DNA of 47,193 bases, taken from an uncultured beta proteobacterium. GTDB lineage: Bacteria; Pseudomonadota; Gammaproteobacteria; Burkholderiales; Burkholderiaceae_C. The first letter of the stretch is position 1, and each line of letters starts with the position of its first letter. Positions 1 to 8,133 of the stretch are shown here, in pieces. The translations under genes were made by a program, and so were the position numbers. The stretch is taken from contig CAIVLG010000123.1 in NCBI GenBank assembly GCA_903906695.1, positions 1 to 47,193 on the forward strand, read 5' to 3'. The notes beneath the pieces are model-generated. The model had not been told where the DNA came from. It worked only from the letters and a program-made list of their open reading frames with translations, and ran no database searches.

Positions 1-97
1 CGACGCCCATATCATGGCCGTCCATGATGGCAAAGCCCACCAGCAGCACCCCGATGAGCAGCCACCAGATGATCTTCAGGGTTGCGTAGTCAAGCAT
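1..97 (-). CDS. cydB: Cytochrome bd ubiquinol oxidase subunit II (CydB), N-terminal fragment
   Basis: Only the first 32 codons are in the window; the gene leaves the left edge. The visible residues begin [19 protein letters not shown] and continue into a [12 protein letters not shown] stretch, the typical first membrane helix and following turn of CydB. CydB pairs with CydA in the high-affinity quinol oxidase of the inner membrane and stabilises the haem-bearing subunit. The ATG overlaps the last codons of cydA by 8 nt, so the two are translationally coupled. The identification rests on the N-terminus and on adjacency to cydA. Confidence 0.93.
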   Translation of the reverse strand, partial: MLDYATLKIIWWLLIGVLLVGFAIMDGHDMGV

Positions 98-1649
98 GAT
101 GGACCGCTTCGTTCTGATAGCGGCCGGTGCCAAGACTGCCAGGACCCTGGCGCGCAAACCTAATCATCAGGAACATCTCGATCACCAGTAGCACGGTGTA
201 GAAACCGATAAAGCCGGCCAGCGAACCGTACAGACTGTTGACGCTCTGCGTGGACACGCTCAGGTGCGTCGGCAGCACGCCGTAAATGGTCCAGGGCTGG
301 CGTCCGTACTCGGCGATAAACCAGCCCAGCTCGCAGGCAATCCAGGGTGCTGGCAGCATCCACAGCGCGCACCGGAGCAACCAGGGCTTTTGCATGTTGG
401 CTGCTCTGATCGTGCTCCAGAAGGCCACGATGAACAGTGCCAGCATCGCAAAGCCCAAACCCACCATGATGCGAAAGCTCCAGAACATCGGGGTCACCCG
501 TGGCACGGTGTCGTTCACCGCGCGCTCAATCATCTCGGGTGTCGCCTGATTCACGTCGCTGACGTACTTCTTGAGCAGCAGGCCAAAACCAAGGTCGGCC
601 TGGTGACGCTCGAACACCTGTTTGGCCAGCGCATCGTCACGCCGGGCACGCAGGGTTTCAAGCGCGCTCACCGCGACCATGCCACGCCGGATGCGTTCGC
701 GATTCTTCGCCTTGATCTCGTGAATGCCCGGGATCTGCTTGCTGAGCGAGCGCGTGCCGATCAAGCCCAGCAGCCAGGGAATCTCGATCTCCCAGTCATT
801 CTTTTGTGCCGCTTCATTGATGCTCGCGACCATCGCCAGAGCGGCTGGCGCGGGCTTGGTCTCCCACATGGCTTCCATCGCCGCCAACTTGGTTTGCTGG
901 GACTCACCCACGGTGTAGCCGGATTCGTCACCCAAGACGATCACGCTCAGGCTTGATGCCAGACCGAAGGCGGCGGCGACGCGGAAACTGCGCTTGGCAA
1001 ACTCGATGTCCTGTCTTTTGAGCAGATACCAGCTGGAGACAGACAGCACGAACATGGCACCGGTCACGTAACCCGCCGACACCGTGTGCACAAACTTGGC
1101 CTGCGCGTCGGGGTTGAACACCACCGCCCAGAAATCGAACAATTCCATGCGCATGGTCTGGTAGTTGAATTCGGCGCCGACCGGGTTCTGCATCCAGCCG
1201 TTGGCAATCAAAATCCACAACGCGCTGAGGTTGGCACCGATGGCCATCAGGAGCGTCACCATCAGGTGCTGCGGCTTGGACAAGCGATCCCAGCCGAAGA
1301 AGAACAGGCCGATCATGGTGGATTCGAGGAAGAAGGCCATCATGCCCTCGATCGCCAGTGGCGCACCGAAGATGTCACCGACGTAATGCGAGTAGTAGGC
1401 CCAGTTGGTGCCGAACTGAAACTCCAGTGTCAGGCCTGTGGTTACGCCCAGCGCGAAGTTGATGCCGAACAGCTTGCCCCAGAATCGTGTCATGTCTTTC
1501 CAGACGACATTGCCGGTCATCACATACACACTCTCCATGATGACCAGCAGCCAGACCATACCGATCGTCAGTGGCACAAACAGGAAGTGGTATAGCGCAG
1601 TGACGGCAAATTGCAGGCGTGACAGGTCTACCAGTTGTTCGGAGATCAA
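90..1649 (-). CDS. cydA: Cytochrome bd ubiquinol oxidase subunit I (CydA)
   Basis: A 519-residue polytopic inner-membrane protein, close to the length of the Escherichia coli subunit, that oxidises quinol and carries the haems b558, b595 and d for oxygen reduction at low oxygen. Visible hallmarks are the N-terminal [19 protein letters not shown] segment with the axial His near residue 21, the [20 protein letters not shown] motif of the quinol-binding Q loop, and [13 protein letters not shown] near the C-terminus. The spacing between the last two suggests a long Q loop. The start is a TTG; no ATG lies nearby and the family N-terminus aligns there. It overlaps cydP by 4 nt upstream and cydB by 8 nt downstream, so the three form one leftward operon. 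No convincing FNR or ArcA site was found upstream. Confidence 0.97.
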   Translation of the reverse strand: MISEQLVDLSRLQFAVTALYHFLFVPLTIGMVWLLVIMESVYVMTGNVVWKDMTRFWGKLFGINFALGVTTGLTLEFQFGTNWAYYSHYVGDIFGAPLAIEGMMAFFLESTMIGLFFFGWDRLSKPQHLMVTLLMAIGANLSALWILIANGWMQNPVGAEFNYQTMRMELFDFWAVVFNPDAQAKFVHTVSAGYVTGAMFVLSVSSWYLLKRQDIEFAKRSFRVAAAFGLASSLSVIVLGDESGYTVGESQQTKLAAMEAMWETKPAPAALAMVASINEAAQKNDWEIEIPWLLGLIGTRSLSKQIPGIHEIKAKNRERIRRGMVAVSALETLRARRDDALAKQVFERHQADLGFGLLLKKYVSDVNQATPEMIERAVNDTVPRVTPMFWSFRIMVGLGFAMLALFIVAFWSTIRAANMQKPWLLRCALWMLPAPWIACELGWFIAEYGRQPWTIYGVLPTHLSVSTQSVNSLYGSLAGFIGFYTVLLVIEMFLMIRFARQGPGSLGTGRYQNEAVHHA

Positions 1650-1828
1650 GGCGTCACTCCCTGGGTCGGCGTCGGGACACCTTGCAGAATCTGCGCTGCG
1701 ACTTTGTTTGCGTCAACCGTCACGCGTTGTTCCCGAACAAAACCCCACCAGAGCGCCAACAGCAAAGCGAGCTTGACCAGCAGCACAAGCGCCAGCTTTC
1801 TGGCCAAGGTTTTATGGATCGGGTTCAA
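1646..1828 (-). CDS. cydP: Cytochrome bd small subunit CydP-like protein
   Basis: A protein of about 60 residues with one transmembrane helix (KLALVLLVKLALLLALWWGF) flanked by basic residues, then a short periplasmic or cytoplasmic tail. Size, the KLAL...LALWW pattern and position directly before cydA match the CydP family of small proteins associated with bd oxidases in beta- and gammaproteobacteria; assembly or stabilisation of the oxidase is inferred from that. I chose the TTG at 1828 because an AGGA sequence lies about 9 nt upstream. Another TTG at 1861 would add 11 residues but has no clear ribosome site. The stop overlaps the TTG start of cydA. Confidence 0.8.
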   Translation of the reverse strand: MNPIHKTLARKLALVLLVKLALLLALWWGFVREQRVTVDANKVAAQILQGVPTPTQGVTP

Positions 1829-2107
1829 GACAGTCGGTCCTGCGGTTGGACGTTGAGACAAATTGGAAACGCTTGATCGTCCCCTGGTTGTTGCGGACGG
1901 TCTGTGCGCAAGCCCACACAGAAAGCGCCAAGGTATTCACCGCTTCGTGCGACGACGTACAGATGCGGGGAGTGCCTCGCGCGAAAATTTCCTGTAGTAA
2001 CTCTGCGAAGACTCATCATGGCATTTCCCTACGGCGCATGCGCTGACAAACTCGGACCTCTGCGCGTACGGATGGAAAAGTCTGTTCGAGCATTGGCGTA
2101 AATTGTT

Positions 2108-2731
2108 TTGACCAAGACCACACCCGCCCCGACATCGACCTCAGTGCGCCCTCCCGTGGGCACACCATTGCCCACGGAGCGCGACCAGATCAGTCAGAAC
2201 ATCAGCGCGGTGCTGGATTTTTACGCGCGTGAAGAAGAAAAAATTGGCTACTGGCAACGGGTGCTTGAGCACATCAGCTGTGTCATCGGACAGCCCGCGT
2301 TTCTGGGTTTCATCCTGCTGTTCGTCGCGCTCTGGGTGCTTGGTGACCTTGCCACGCGCGTGTCAGGTGCGGTTGAATTTGATCCGGCACCATTTTTCTG
2401 GTTGCAAGGCATCGTCGGACTCGCGGCACTGCTGACCACAACCGTCGTCCTGATTAAGCAAAACCGGCATGCCAAACTGGAGGAACAAAGAGCGCATCTG
2501 GATTTGAAAGTGACGCTATTGACCGAGCAGAAGGCGGCCAAGTTGATCGATTTGATCGAGGAACTGAGGCGCGATCTACCGAATGTCAAGAATCGCCACG
2601 ACCCGGAAGCGGTGGCACTGCAGCAGTCCATGAATCCGGGCTTGGTGCTGGCTGCGCTCGATGAGCGGGCGGTGCCTGAAGAGGCATCGACAGCGGCGCA
2701 TGAACTCGACGATCAGTCAGGTTCCAGGTGA
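2108..2731 (+). CDS. DUF1003 family inner-membrane protein
   Basis: A 207-residue protein. A Pro/Thr-rich N-terminus precedes a helix-rich region (AREEEKIGYWQRVLEHIS). Two membrane segments follow, at about residues 70-90 (FLGFILLFVALWVLGDL) and 100-120 (WLQGIVGLAALLTTTVVLI), then a charged coiled-coil-like tail with KQNRHAKLEEQRAHLDLKV. This two-helix plus R/Q-rich arrangement is typical of DUF1003, whose function is not established. The start is TTG 2108, directly after an in-frame TAA; GTG 2144 is a possible alternative. The last 19 nt overlap the 3' end of the convergent fumC remnant, so the C-terminus (around DDQSGSR) may be partly derived from foreign sequence. I expect it to be monocistronic. 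Confidence 0.8.
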   Translation: MTKTTPAPTSTSVRPPVGTPLPTERDQISQNISAVLDFYAREEEKIGYWQRVLEHISCVIGQPAFLGFILLFVALWVLGDLATRVSGAVEFDPAPFFWLQGIVGLAALLTTTVVLIKQNRHAKLEEQRAHLDLKVTLLTEQKAAKLIDLIEELRRDLPNVKNRHDPEAVALQQSMNPGLVLAALDERAVPEEASTAAHELDDQSGSR

Positions 2732-3153
2732 TCCACTCGCGGACCCAGCATGGCTCGGGCGTCGACCCAGGCGTCAAACTGCCCGGCGCTCTCATAAACC
2801 CGAGTGTCAGCGCCGCTTCGCGCAGCGTGCCGCCGTGCTGCTGGGCGTGCTTGGCAATCTGGGCCGAGCGGTCGTAGCCGATGTGAGGCGCCGGTGTCGT
2901 CACCAGCATCAGCGATCCCTGCACCAGTTGCTGCACCAGTTGCTTGATACGGTCCGCGTTGCCCTCTATGATATTGCTCTGGGTGCCGGACCCGGTTTGC
3001 CACACGGACAATGGAAATTCGGTGTCGTAGTCGATTGACGCCACCTGCCGTGCGGCGTCCGCTATCGCCTGCGCGCCGTCTGCGCCCCCACAAGGCAGCG
3101 GCGGGCAGCTCGATGGCGCCAAAACTGTCGGATGCGGTGCAGACGTCGGCCAT
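2713..3153 (-). pseudogene. fumC: Fumarase class II (FumC) remnant with internal deletions and frameshifts
   Basis: Three pieces of class II fumarase are recognisable in order. The N-terminus (SDSFGAIELPAAALWG) runs to about 3085. After a frame change comes the N-terminal domain motif EFPLSVWQTGSGTQSN. This is joined directly to the C-terminal segment (DRIKQLVQ, SLMLVT, PHIGYDRSAQIAKHA). A second frame change near 2795 restores the C-terminus QFDAWVDARAMLGP. About 441 nt remain of the roughly 1380 expected. The large central core, including the GSSxMPxKxNP loop, is missing, and a 12-bp tandem duplication lies inside the KQLVQQLVQ segment. No functional enzyme can be made. It lies 23 nt downstream of the lpd-like gene on the same strand. 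Confidence 0.88.
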
Positions 3154-3176
3154 GTCAGACTCAGGCCAGAGCCAGA

Positions 3177-4619
3177 TCAAGCACCTGGCCCGCAATCCAT
3201 GCAACGCTCGATCACGGCCGCTCCGATGTGGAGCTTCTGGTTGAGCTCGCGCAGTGCGGTGCGCACGCCTTCTTCGATGACCGGATGGTAGAAAGGCATT
3301 TCCAGCATGCTTGATACCGTCATGCGTTGTTGCGCTGCCCAGGCCAGCAGATGGCCGATATGCTCGGCGGCCGGGCCAAACATCTCGGCGCCCAGAAATA
3401 CGCCGCTTCCCAGCTCGGCATGGACTCTCAATAGTCCCTTGTTGCGCAGCATGACCCGGCTGCGTCCCTGATCCTCGAAGGACACCGATCCGGTTGCGAA
3501 GCGGTCCTTGAAGTGCAGGTTCAACTGGTCCAGGTTCAAGCCCACCGACGCCACCTGAGGATCGGTAAAGACGACTGCCAGCGGCGAGCGGCGCAAGCCC
3601 GGGCGTATTGCGGGATAACGGCCGGCGTTGTCGCCGGCAATACGACCCTGATCGGCGGCTTCGTGCAACAGGGGGATCTCGTTGCTGGCGTCGCCGGCAA
3701 TAAAGATCGTGCTGTTGCCGCACTGCTGGGTCAGGCGGTCAAACAAGGGAACACCGCGCTCATTCAGGGCCAATCCGGTGTTTTTCAAGGCCAGACCCTG
3801 GACATCGGGCGCACGACCCGTCGCCGCCAGCACGTAGTCGAACAGCTCGGTGCGCCAGCCGCCGTCGCGATGAAGGTAATGGACTTCGACCCCCGTGGCA
3901 GATTCATTGACTGAATTCACCTGAGCCGATGCATCCATATAAAGCTCCTCATTGAAGACCTGGTTGGCGTAGTCGCGAATGGCTGGGTCATGAATGCCGG
4001 CAACGCCGCCGCCCACGCCGAACACCTTGACCTGCACGCCAAGGCGACTCATGGCCTGTGCCAGTTCCAGCCCCAGCACGCCGGCACCGAACACCGCCAG
4101 ACTCTTGGGCAAAGTGGGCAGTTCAAATACGTTCTCGTTGCTCAGCAAATGCGTGCTCAGACCCTTGAGCATGGGGGGCAGCACGGGAATGCTGCCAGTG
4201 GCAATCACGATGCGCCGGGCATGAATCAACTGCCCCGTTTCGGTCACCAGGGTATTCGCATCCTGAAAACTGACTCTTTCCGTCATGCGATCCGCAGACG
4301 CAATGGCTTCAACCGACTCCAGCACGAAGCCGACAAAACGGTCGCGTTCGCGCTGCACTCGGGCCATCACCGCCGCTCCGTCAACCACCAGATCTTTCAC
4401 ATGGACCCCGAACCGATCCGCCTGGCGAGCCTCATGGGCAACCTCGGCTGCTGCAATCAGCAATTTGCTGGGCATGCAACCGACGCGGGCGCAGGTGGTG
4501 CCGTAGGGGCCGCCTTCGATCAGCAGGACGGAACCGGTGTGTGCCCTGGCCGCCCGGTAGGCGCCCATGCCCGCGGTACCTGAACCAATAATGGCGACAT
4601 CGACCTGCCTGGCGTTCAT
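3177..4619 (-). CDS. Dihydrolipoyl dehydrogenase-like pyridine nucleotide-disulfide oxidoreductase
   Basis: A 480-residue flavoprotein of the Lpd/glutathione-reductase family. It has an N-terminal FAD-binding motif ([17 protein letters not shown]), the redox-active pair in [12 protein letters not shown], a second GxGxxG NAD(P)H motif ([12 protein letters not shown]), an ATGRAPDV segment, FIAGDAS for FAD, and a dimerisation domain with a FYHPVIEEG active-site His/Glu. Members transfer electrons between NAD(P)H and disulfides. ATG 4619 matches the family N-terminus; an upstream in-frame start at 4682 would overlap the peroxiredoxin gene. The only neighbour in the operon is the hybrid peroxiredoxin 10 nt upstream, with no 2-oxoacid dehydrogenase genes. 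A role in thiol or peroxide metabolism is therefore inferred rather than pyruvate dehydrogenase E3 function. Confidence 0.9.
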   Translation of the reverse strand: MNARQVDVAIIGSGTAGMGAYRAARAHTGSVLLIEGGPYGTTCARVGCMPSKLLIAAAEVAHEARQADRFGVHVKDLVVDGAAVMARVQRERDRFVGFVLESVEAIASADRMTERVSFQDANTLVTETGQLIHARRIVIATGSIPVLPPMLKGLSTHLLSNENVFELPTLPKSLAVFGAGVLGLELAQAMSRLGVQVKVFGVGGGVAGIHDPAIRDYANQVFNEELYMDASAQVNSVNESATGVEVHYLHRDGGWRTELFDYVLAATGRAPDVQGLALKNTGLALNERGVPLFDRLTQQCGNSTIFIAGDASNEIPLLHEAADQGRIAGDNAGRYPAIRPGLRRSPLAVVFTDPQVASVGLNLDQLNLHFKDRFATGSVSFEDQGRSRVMLRNKGLLRVHAELGSGVFLGAEMFGPAAEHIGHLLAWAAQQRMTVSSMLEMPFYHPVIEEGVRTALRELNQKLHIGAAVIERCMDCGPGA

Positions 4620-4629
4620 GGGAATAAGC

Positions 4630-5364
4630 TCATTTCGCCAGCCAAGTGGCCAGCTCGTCGGAACCTCCGATATGCTGGCCATCGATATACACCTGGGGCG
4701 TTGTGCCGCGCCCGCTCACCGCCTGCAGCGAGCTGTAGCTGATGCCGTGACTACCCAATTCGATCTCTTCAAAGCGATAGCCTTTTTCTTTGAGCATCTT
4801 GCGGGCGCGGGCGCAGTACGGGCAACCGGGCTTGCTGAACAGGGTGACGCGTGGTGGGGTCTTGGCATTGGGGTTGATGTATTTCAACATGGTATCGGCG
4901 CCCGACACTTTGAACGGATCGCCCGGTTCTTCCGGCTCGATGAACATCTTTTGAATCACGCCATCCTTCACCAGCATGGAGTAGCGCCAGCTGCGCTTGC
5001 CCAAGCCAATTTCCGATTTGTCCACCAGCAAGCCCATGCCAGCACTGAATTCGCCATTGCCGTCGGGCACGAAGTAGATGCCATTGGCGTTTTGCTCTTC
5101 TTTCCAGGTTTCCATCACGAAGGGATCGTTGACAGACAGACAGATCACGCTATCGACCCCGTTGGCCTTGAAGGTGTCTGCCAGCTCGTTGTAACGCGGC
5201 AGGTGGCTGCTGGAGCAGGTCGGCGTGAAGGCACCCGGCAGCGCGAACAGCACCACCGTCTTGCCTTTGAACAAGGTGTCGCTGTTGACTTTCTGCCATT
5301 CGCCATTGACGCGAATCGGGAACGTGACGTCGGGGACTTTTTGACCTTCGTGTGATTTCAGCAT
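4630..5364 (-). CDS. Hybrid peroxiredoxin-glutaredoxin (Prx5-Grx fusion)
   Basis: A 244-residue two-domain protein that reduces hydrogen peroxide and alkyl hydroperoxides using glutathione. Residues 1-165 form a Prx5-type peroxiredoxin with peroxidatic Cys50 in [14 protein letters not shown] and another Cys in [10 protein letters not shown]. Residues 172-244 form a glutaredoxin with the CPYC active site at 181-184 and the [14 protein letters not shown] glutathione-binding region. The glutaredoxin domain directly recycles the peroxiredoxin domain, as described for the Haemophilus and Neisseria fusions. It is the first gene of a two-gene unit with the Lpd-like flavoprotein downstream. No oxyR gene is adjacent. 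Confidence 0.96.
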   Translation of the reverse strand: MLKSHEGQKVPDVTFPIRVNGEWQKVNSDTLFKGKTVVLFALPGAFTPTCSSSHLPRYNELADTFKANGVDSVICLSVNDPFVMETWKEEQNANGIYFVPDGNGEFSAGMGLLVDKSEIGLGKRSWRYSMLVKDGVIQKMFIEPEEPGDPFKVSGADTMLKYINPNAKTPPRVTLFSKPGCPYCARARKMLKEKGYRFEEIELGSHGISYSSLQAVSGRGTTPQVYIDGQHIGGSDELATWLAK

Positions 5365-5460
5365 GGTTTACTTTCTTGGATGAATGGGGTTGTTCGGAGT
5401 CTGCACATCGGTCATCAGTCTTTCATGCCGTCAAGCAGCGACGACAGATCCTCAGTGAGT

Positions 5461-5610
5461 TCAGACCGGGCTTCGTCCGCTGATGACCCTGAGCAGGACG
5501 ACGACGATGGCGATGACCAGCAGAACATGGATGAAGCCACCCATGGTGTAAGCAGAGACAATGCCGAAGAGCCACAAGACAACCAGAACGACGGCGATCG
5601 TATAAAGCAT
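5461..5610 (-). CDS. Lmo0937-family small membrane protein
   Basis: A 49-residue hydrophobic protein with two membrane helices (MLYTIAVVLVVLWLFGIVSA and FIHVLLVIAIVVVLLRVI) separated by a short YTMGG turn, ending in GRSPV. This matches the lmo0937/DUF5670 group of tiny membrane proteins, which often appear near stress genes and have no defined function. I use the ATG at 5610 because AAAGGA sits at the right distance upstream; an upstream in-frame start at 5658 would add 16 atypical residues. It stands alone between the peroxiredoxin gene and the DUF1264 gene. Confidence 0.8.
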   Translation of the reverse strand: MLYTIAVVLVVLWLFGIVSAYTMGGFIHVLLVIAIVVVLLRVISGRSPV

Positions 5611-5810
5611 GTAACTATCCTTTCGGGCTTGAACCAGAACTTCTGACGAAGAAACCACCGGTGCGATCTTTCATCGACTTCTTCTCGCAGGGCCTCGGCC
5701 TCCCCGGGATTGCGGGGATTGCCGCGAGAACATGAGGCATTCTTGCCGTTCCAACTCGGGCGTTCTGTGCGATGGCGAACGGATCATGGTTCATGATGAG
5801 ATCATTCACA

Positions 5811-6329
5811 CTAATCCGGGATCACAAGTTTCTGTACGGGCTGGTGGCTGATGGCTGTCGGAAAGCTCACGGCGCCGTTGGGGACTTTGGCTCCCTGCGG
5901 CCACAGATGAAAAATAATGCCATCGGTTTTGGCCGCGGCTGCCGCAATCTCTTTCGCCTTCTGGGGCGGCAGATCCAGCACTTGCACGCTGCCGCTGGCA
6001 ATTTCCTTGGCGTGGTCGTGGTAGTACCGGTTCCATTGCTCCAAAGTCACGTTGCTGCGCACCAGTTTCTTGTCGATGAAGTATTCAATCTCGACGAGCT
6101 CGGCGTTGGGGTCGGTAGACGTGAAGATCATGCACTGCATCACTTCCGGCGTGATCGCCTTGCAGTAATGATGGTAGGGACCGTGCACCGAGCCATCCTC
6201 ATGGCGATGCGGTGCAAGCACGTGAATGCTGTAGCCATCAGCCGGGCCCTTCGCAGGCTCCTGGGCGAACAGGGCGCTTGTCGCAACAAGAGCAGCCGCC
6301 AACAGGGTCAGCATTTGAAATCTTTTCAT
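5811..6329 (-). CDS. DUF1264 (OBAP-like) exported protein
   Basis: A 172-residue protein with a clear Sec signal peptide (MKRFQMLTLLAAALVATS, cleavage near ALFAQ). The mature region contains GYSIHVLAPHRHEDG, HHYCKAITPEVMQCMIF, EYFIDKKLV and HAKEIASGSVQVLDLP. The HxYCK...VMQC and DxKL patterns are characteristic of DUF1264, the family that includes plant oil-body-associated proteins. The bacterial function is unknown. Several conserved His and Cys residues could bind a metal, but that is inference. The gene overlaps the upstream DUF3330 gene by 4 nt and is probably co-transcribed from the promoter at 6548-6577. Confidence 0.87.
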   Translation of the reverse strand: MKRFQMLTLLAAALVATSALFAQEPAKGPADGYSIHVLAPHRHEDGSVHGPYHHYCKAITPEVMQCMIFTSTDPNAELVEIEYFIDKKLVRSNVTLEQWNRYYHDHAKEIASGSVQVLDLPPQKAKEIAAAAAKTDGIIFHLWPQGAKVPNGAVSFPTAISHQPVQKLVIPD

Positions 6330-6532
6330 ATAGGGTCACGGGTAGCTGGCAAGTTCGACGGTGGAGCTGAATGGGTCGGCTGTTTGCGCCACTTGTCATA
6401 GCACTTCGCGCCGCAAAAATGCGAGACGTAGTCAACTGCCTCTGGAACAACCGCTTCGGAGAGCGGTATTTCCTTCATGCACACCTCGCATGTCACGTGC
6501 TCTGGTGCGACCGCCGTGTTGTTTGTAGTCAT
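6326..6532 (-). CDS. DUF3330 small zinc-ribbon-like protein
   Basis: A 68-residue protein with CEVCMKEIPLSEA followed by DYVSHFCGAKCYDKW. The CxxC...C...C spacing suggests a single zinc-binding site. The pattern fits DUF3330, small proteins frequent in betaproteobacteria and often encoded near metal or stress genes. The C-terminal tail (about residues 50-68) is polar and probably disordered. It is the first gene of a two-gene unit with the DUF1264 protein; the stop overlaps the next start. A good sigma70-type promoter lies 16 nt upstream. Confidence 0.85.
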   Translation of the reverse strand: MTTNNTAVAPEHVTCEVCMKEIPLSEAVVPEAVDYVSHFCGAKCYDKWRKQPTHSAPPSNLPATRDPI

Positions 6533-6547
6533 GAGGTTTGAGCCTTA

Positions 6548-6577
6548 GTTATAGGCAATTGTTGAAATTGTTGCCAA
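6548..6577 (-). promoter_or_regulatory. Sigma70-type promoter for the DUF3330-DUF1264 operon
   Basis: Read on the minus strand, the -35 is TTGGCA (6572-6577) and the -10 is TATAAC (6548-6553), separated by 18 nt. The spacer contains the imperfect palindrome CAATTGTTGAAATTG, which could be an operator. The -10 lies 16 nt from the ATG at 6532, leaving a short leader. The call rests on consensus match and position only. Confidence 0.55.
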
Positions 6578-6949
6578 AGCGGTCTGTTCGGTGACGCACA
6601 CGCAGCGCCAATTTGGCGAGTCCACCGACCGCCACCGCCAACTTCGGTCATTCACGGAAAGGGCAAATACCGCTTGTGGTCGACGGCCGGTTCTTGTGTC
6701 TGCGTTGCAAAGTACGACACGAAAGGCAGCTTTACGTCACTTCCTTCAGTTGACGAAGAAAATTTCGGCTGGATAGGCTTTGGAATCTTTGACCCAGTGG
6801 CAGCGTCATTTTGGCGACATCGATAGAATCGCCGCATTTCCGACTACGGCATCGTCAAAGGTACCGCAGCCGTCCCATCAACAGCACCGAGCGTGGCGCA
6901 GTCCGCCTATCAGAACGCAAAGCGCGATGCAGATCAAGAGGAGAACGTC
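6578..6949. other. Intergenic region between divergent operons, no gene
   Basis: I see no credible reading frame or RNA gene here. The right part must hold the promoter of the rhodanese gene. A TTGACG at 6750-6755 is followed 18 nt later by a poor TAGGCT, and a better -10-like TAGAAT sits at 6824-6829 without a good -35. Both are weak candidates. A strong ribosome site (AAGAGGAG, 6935-6942) precedes the start at 6950. Confidence 0.5.
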
Positions 6950-7372
6950 ATGCCGATCACCAAAGGTTATCAACAACTCGTGGCCGAGGCCATGGCCGAG
7001 GTCAAGACCTACTCGGTCGCAGAGGTTCAGGCCCGCTTGAGCGATGCCACGGTCCAGATCGTCGACATCCGTGACATTCGCGAGTTGGCAGAGGGCACCG
7101 TGGTCGGTGCCTACCATGCGCCACGTGGCATGCTGGAGTTCTGGGTCGATCCGGCCTCGCCGTATCACAAGCCGCTGTTTGCTGATGAGGCCAAAGAGTT
7201 CATCCTGTTTTGCGGCGCTGGCTGGCGCAGTGCGCTCGCGGCCAAAGCCCTGCAGGACATGGGCATGCGCAATGTGGCGCATATCGACGGCGGTTGGGCC
7301 GAGTGGGTGAAGTTGGGCGCACCGACCGAGACGCTGGAACAACAGAAGGCGCGGCGCAACAAGAAAAGTTGA
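6950..7372 (+). CDS. Rhodanese-like domain protein (sulfurtransferase)
   Basis: A 140-residue single-domain rhodanese. It shows VQIVDIRDIRELAEG, the first conserved rhodanese motif, and an active-site loop FILFCGAGWRSALAAKAL with catalytic Cys88. HIDGGWAEWVK closes the domain. Such proteins carry a persulfide on the Cys and pass sulfur to thiol or cyanide acceptors. The loop CGAGWRS resembles stand-alone thiosulfate or persulfide carriers rather than arsenate reductases. The start at 6950 is set by AAGAGGAG 7 nt upstream. The HAD phosphatase gene follows after 23 nt and may be co-transcribed. Confidence 0.9.
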   Translation: MPITKGYQQLVAEAMAEVKTYSVAEVQARLSDATVQIVDIRDIRELAEGTVVGAYHAPRGMLEFWVDPASPYHKPLFADEAKEFILFCGAGWRSALAAKALQDMGMRNVAHIDGGWAEWVKLGAPTETLEQQKARRNKKS

Positions 7373-7395
7373 CGCACAGCCTGCGGCGTTGACTC

Positions 7396-8055
7396 ATGAA
7401 ATTCGAGGCGATCCTGTTCGACTGCGATGGTGTGCTGGTGGACAGCGAGCCGATCACCAACGGCGTTCTGCGCGAACTGCTGGCCGAGTCCGGCTGGGTC
7501 ATGACGGCGCAGCAGTGCATGGACTACTTTGTCGGCAAGACGGTGCGCGAAGAGCGCGCCATGATAGAGGCGCGAACCGGACAGCCGCTGACCGAAGAGT
7601 GGATGGACCGCTTCTACCAGCGACGCAACCGCGAACTGGAGGCAAGTCTGGAAATCATTGCCGGCGCGCTGGACGCGGTGGTGGCGGCGCAGGAGCATAC
7701 CGGGCGGCGCATAGCCTGCGCTTCCGGCGCAGACCGTTTCAAGGTGCAGATGCAACTGGCCAAGGTCGGCCTGATCGAGTTCTTCGAGGGCGCCATTTTC
7801 AGCGGCCATGAGATGGCGCGCTCCAAGCCGGCGCCCGATGTCTATCTGGCGGCTGCCAGGCATCTGCAGGCGGTGCCGCAGCAGTGCCTGGTGATCGAGG
7901 ATTCGGCGCCGGGCGTGCTGGCGGGAGTCGCTGCGGGCGCTACGGTCTGGGCCTATTGCCCGCTGCCAGAGCAGGGTCCGGCGTTGCTTCAGGCGGGCGC
8001 CAATCGCTTGCTTGCGCAGATGTCCGACTTGCCCGGTTTGTTGGCAGCCGGTTGA
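7396..8055 (+). CDS. HAD-superfamily phosphatase (subfamily IA, beta-phosphoglucomutase/phosphoglycolate phosphatase-like)
   Basis: A 219-residue HAD hydrolase with nucleophile Asp9 and acid/base Asp11 in FDCDGVLVDSEP, a helical cap (about residues 15-85), motif II in RIACASGADRF, the Lys of SKPAPDVYLAAA, and VIEDSAPGV as motif IV. These residues are those of an active phosphomonoesterase or phosphomutase. The closest well-known group includes YieH and phosphoglycolate phosphatases; the substrate cannot be read from sequence. The gene sits between the rhodanese and a MipA-like outer-membrane protein, which gives no metabolic clue. Confidence 0.88.
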   Translation: MKFEAILFDCDGVLVDSEPITNGVLRELLAESGWVMTAQQCMDYFVGKTVREERAMIEARTGQPLTEEWMDRFYQRRNRELEASLEIIAGALDAVVAAQEHTGRRIACASGADRFKVQMQLAKVGLIEFFEGAIFSGHEMARSKPAPDVYLAAARHLQAVPQQCLVIEDSAPGVLAGVAAGATVWAYCPLPEQGPALLQAGANRLLAQMSDLPGLLAAG

Positions 8056-8133
8056 TTGACGATGAGGCATGCTCCACAGCAGATTTCTGCAGGTCATGAA
8101 TCGAATTTCACGAACCTGATTTACAGTTGGGCG

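Noticed and set aside
1862..2107. FNR-type site upstream of cydPAB
   Set aside because: The best candidate (TTGAGACAAATTGG) matches only one half of TTGAT-N4-ATCAA; too weak to report. No gene was seen in this spacer either.
3154..3723. Upstream part of the long minus-strand frame that contains the fumC N-terminus
   Set aside because: It is out of frame with, and antisense-free to, the lpd-like gene on the same strand; only the portion from 3153 on has fumarase similarity.
4567..5355. 262-codon plus-strand frame opposite the hybrid peroxiredoxin
   Set aside because: The peroxiredoxin-glutaredoxin frame is unambiguous; the opposite frame has no motif.
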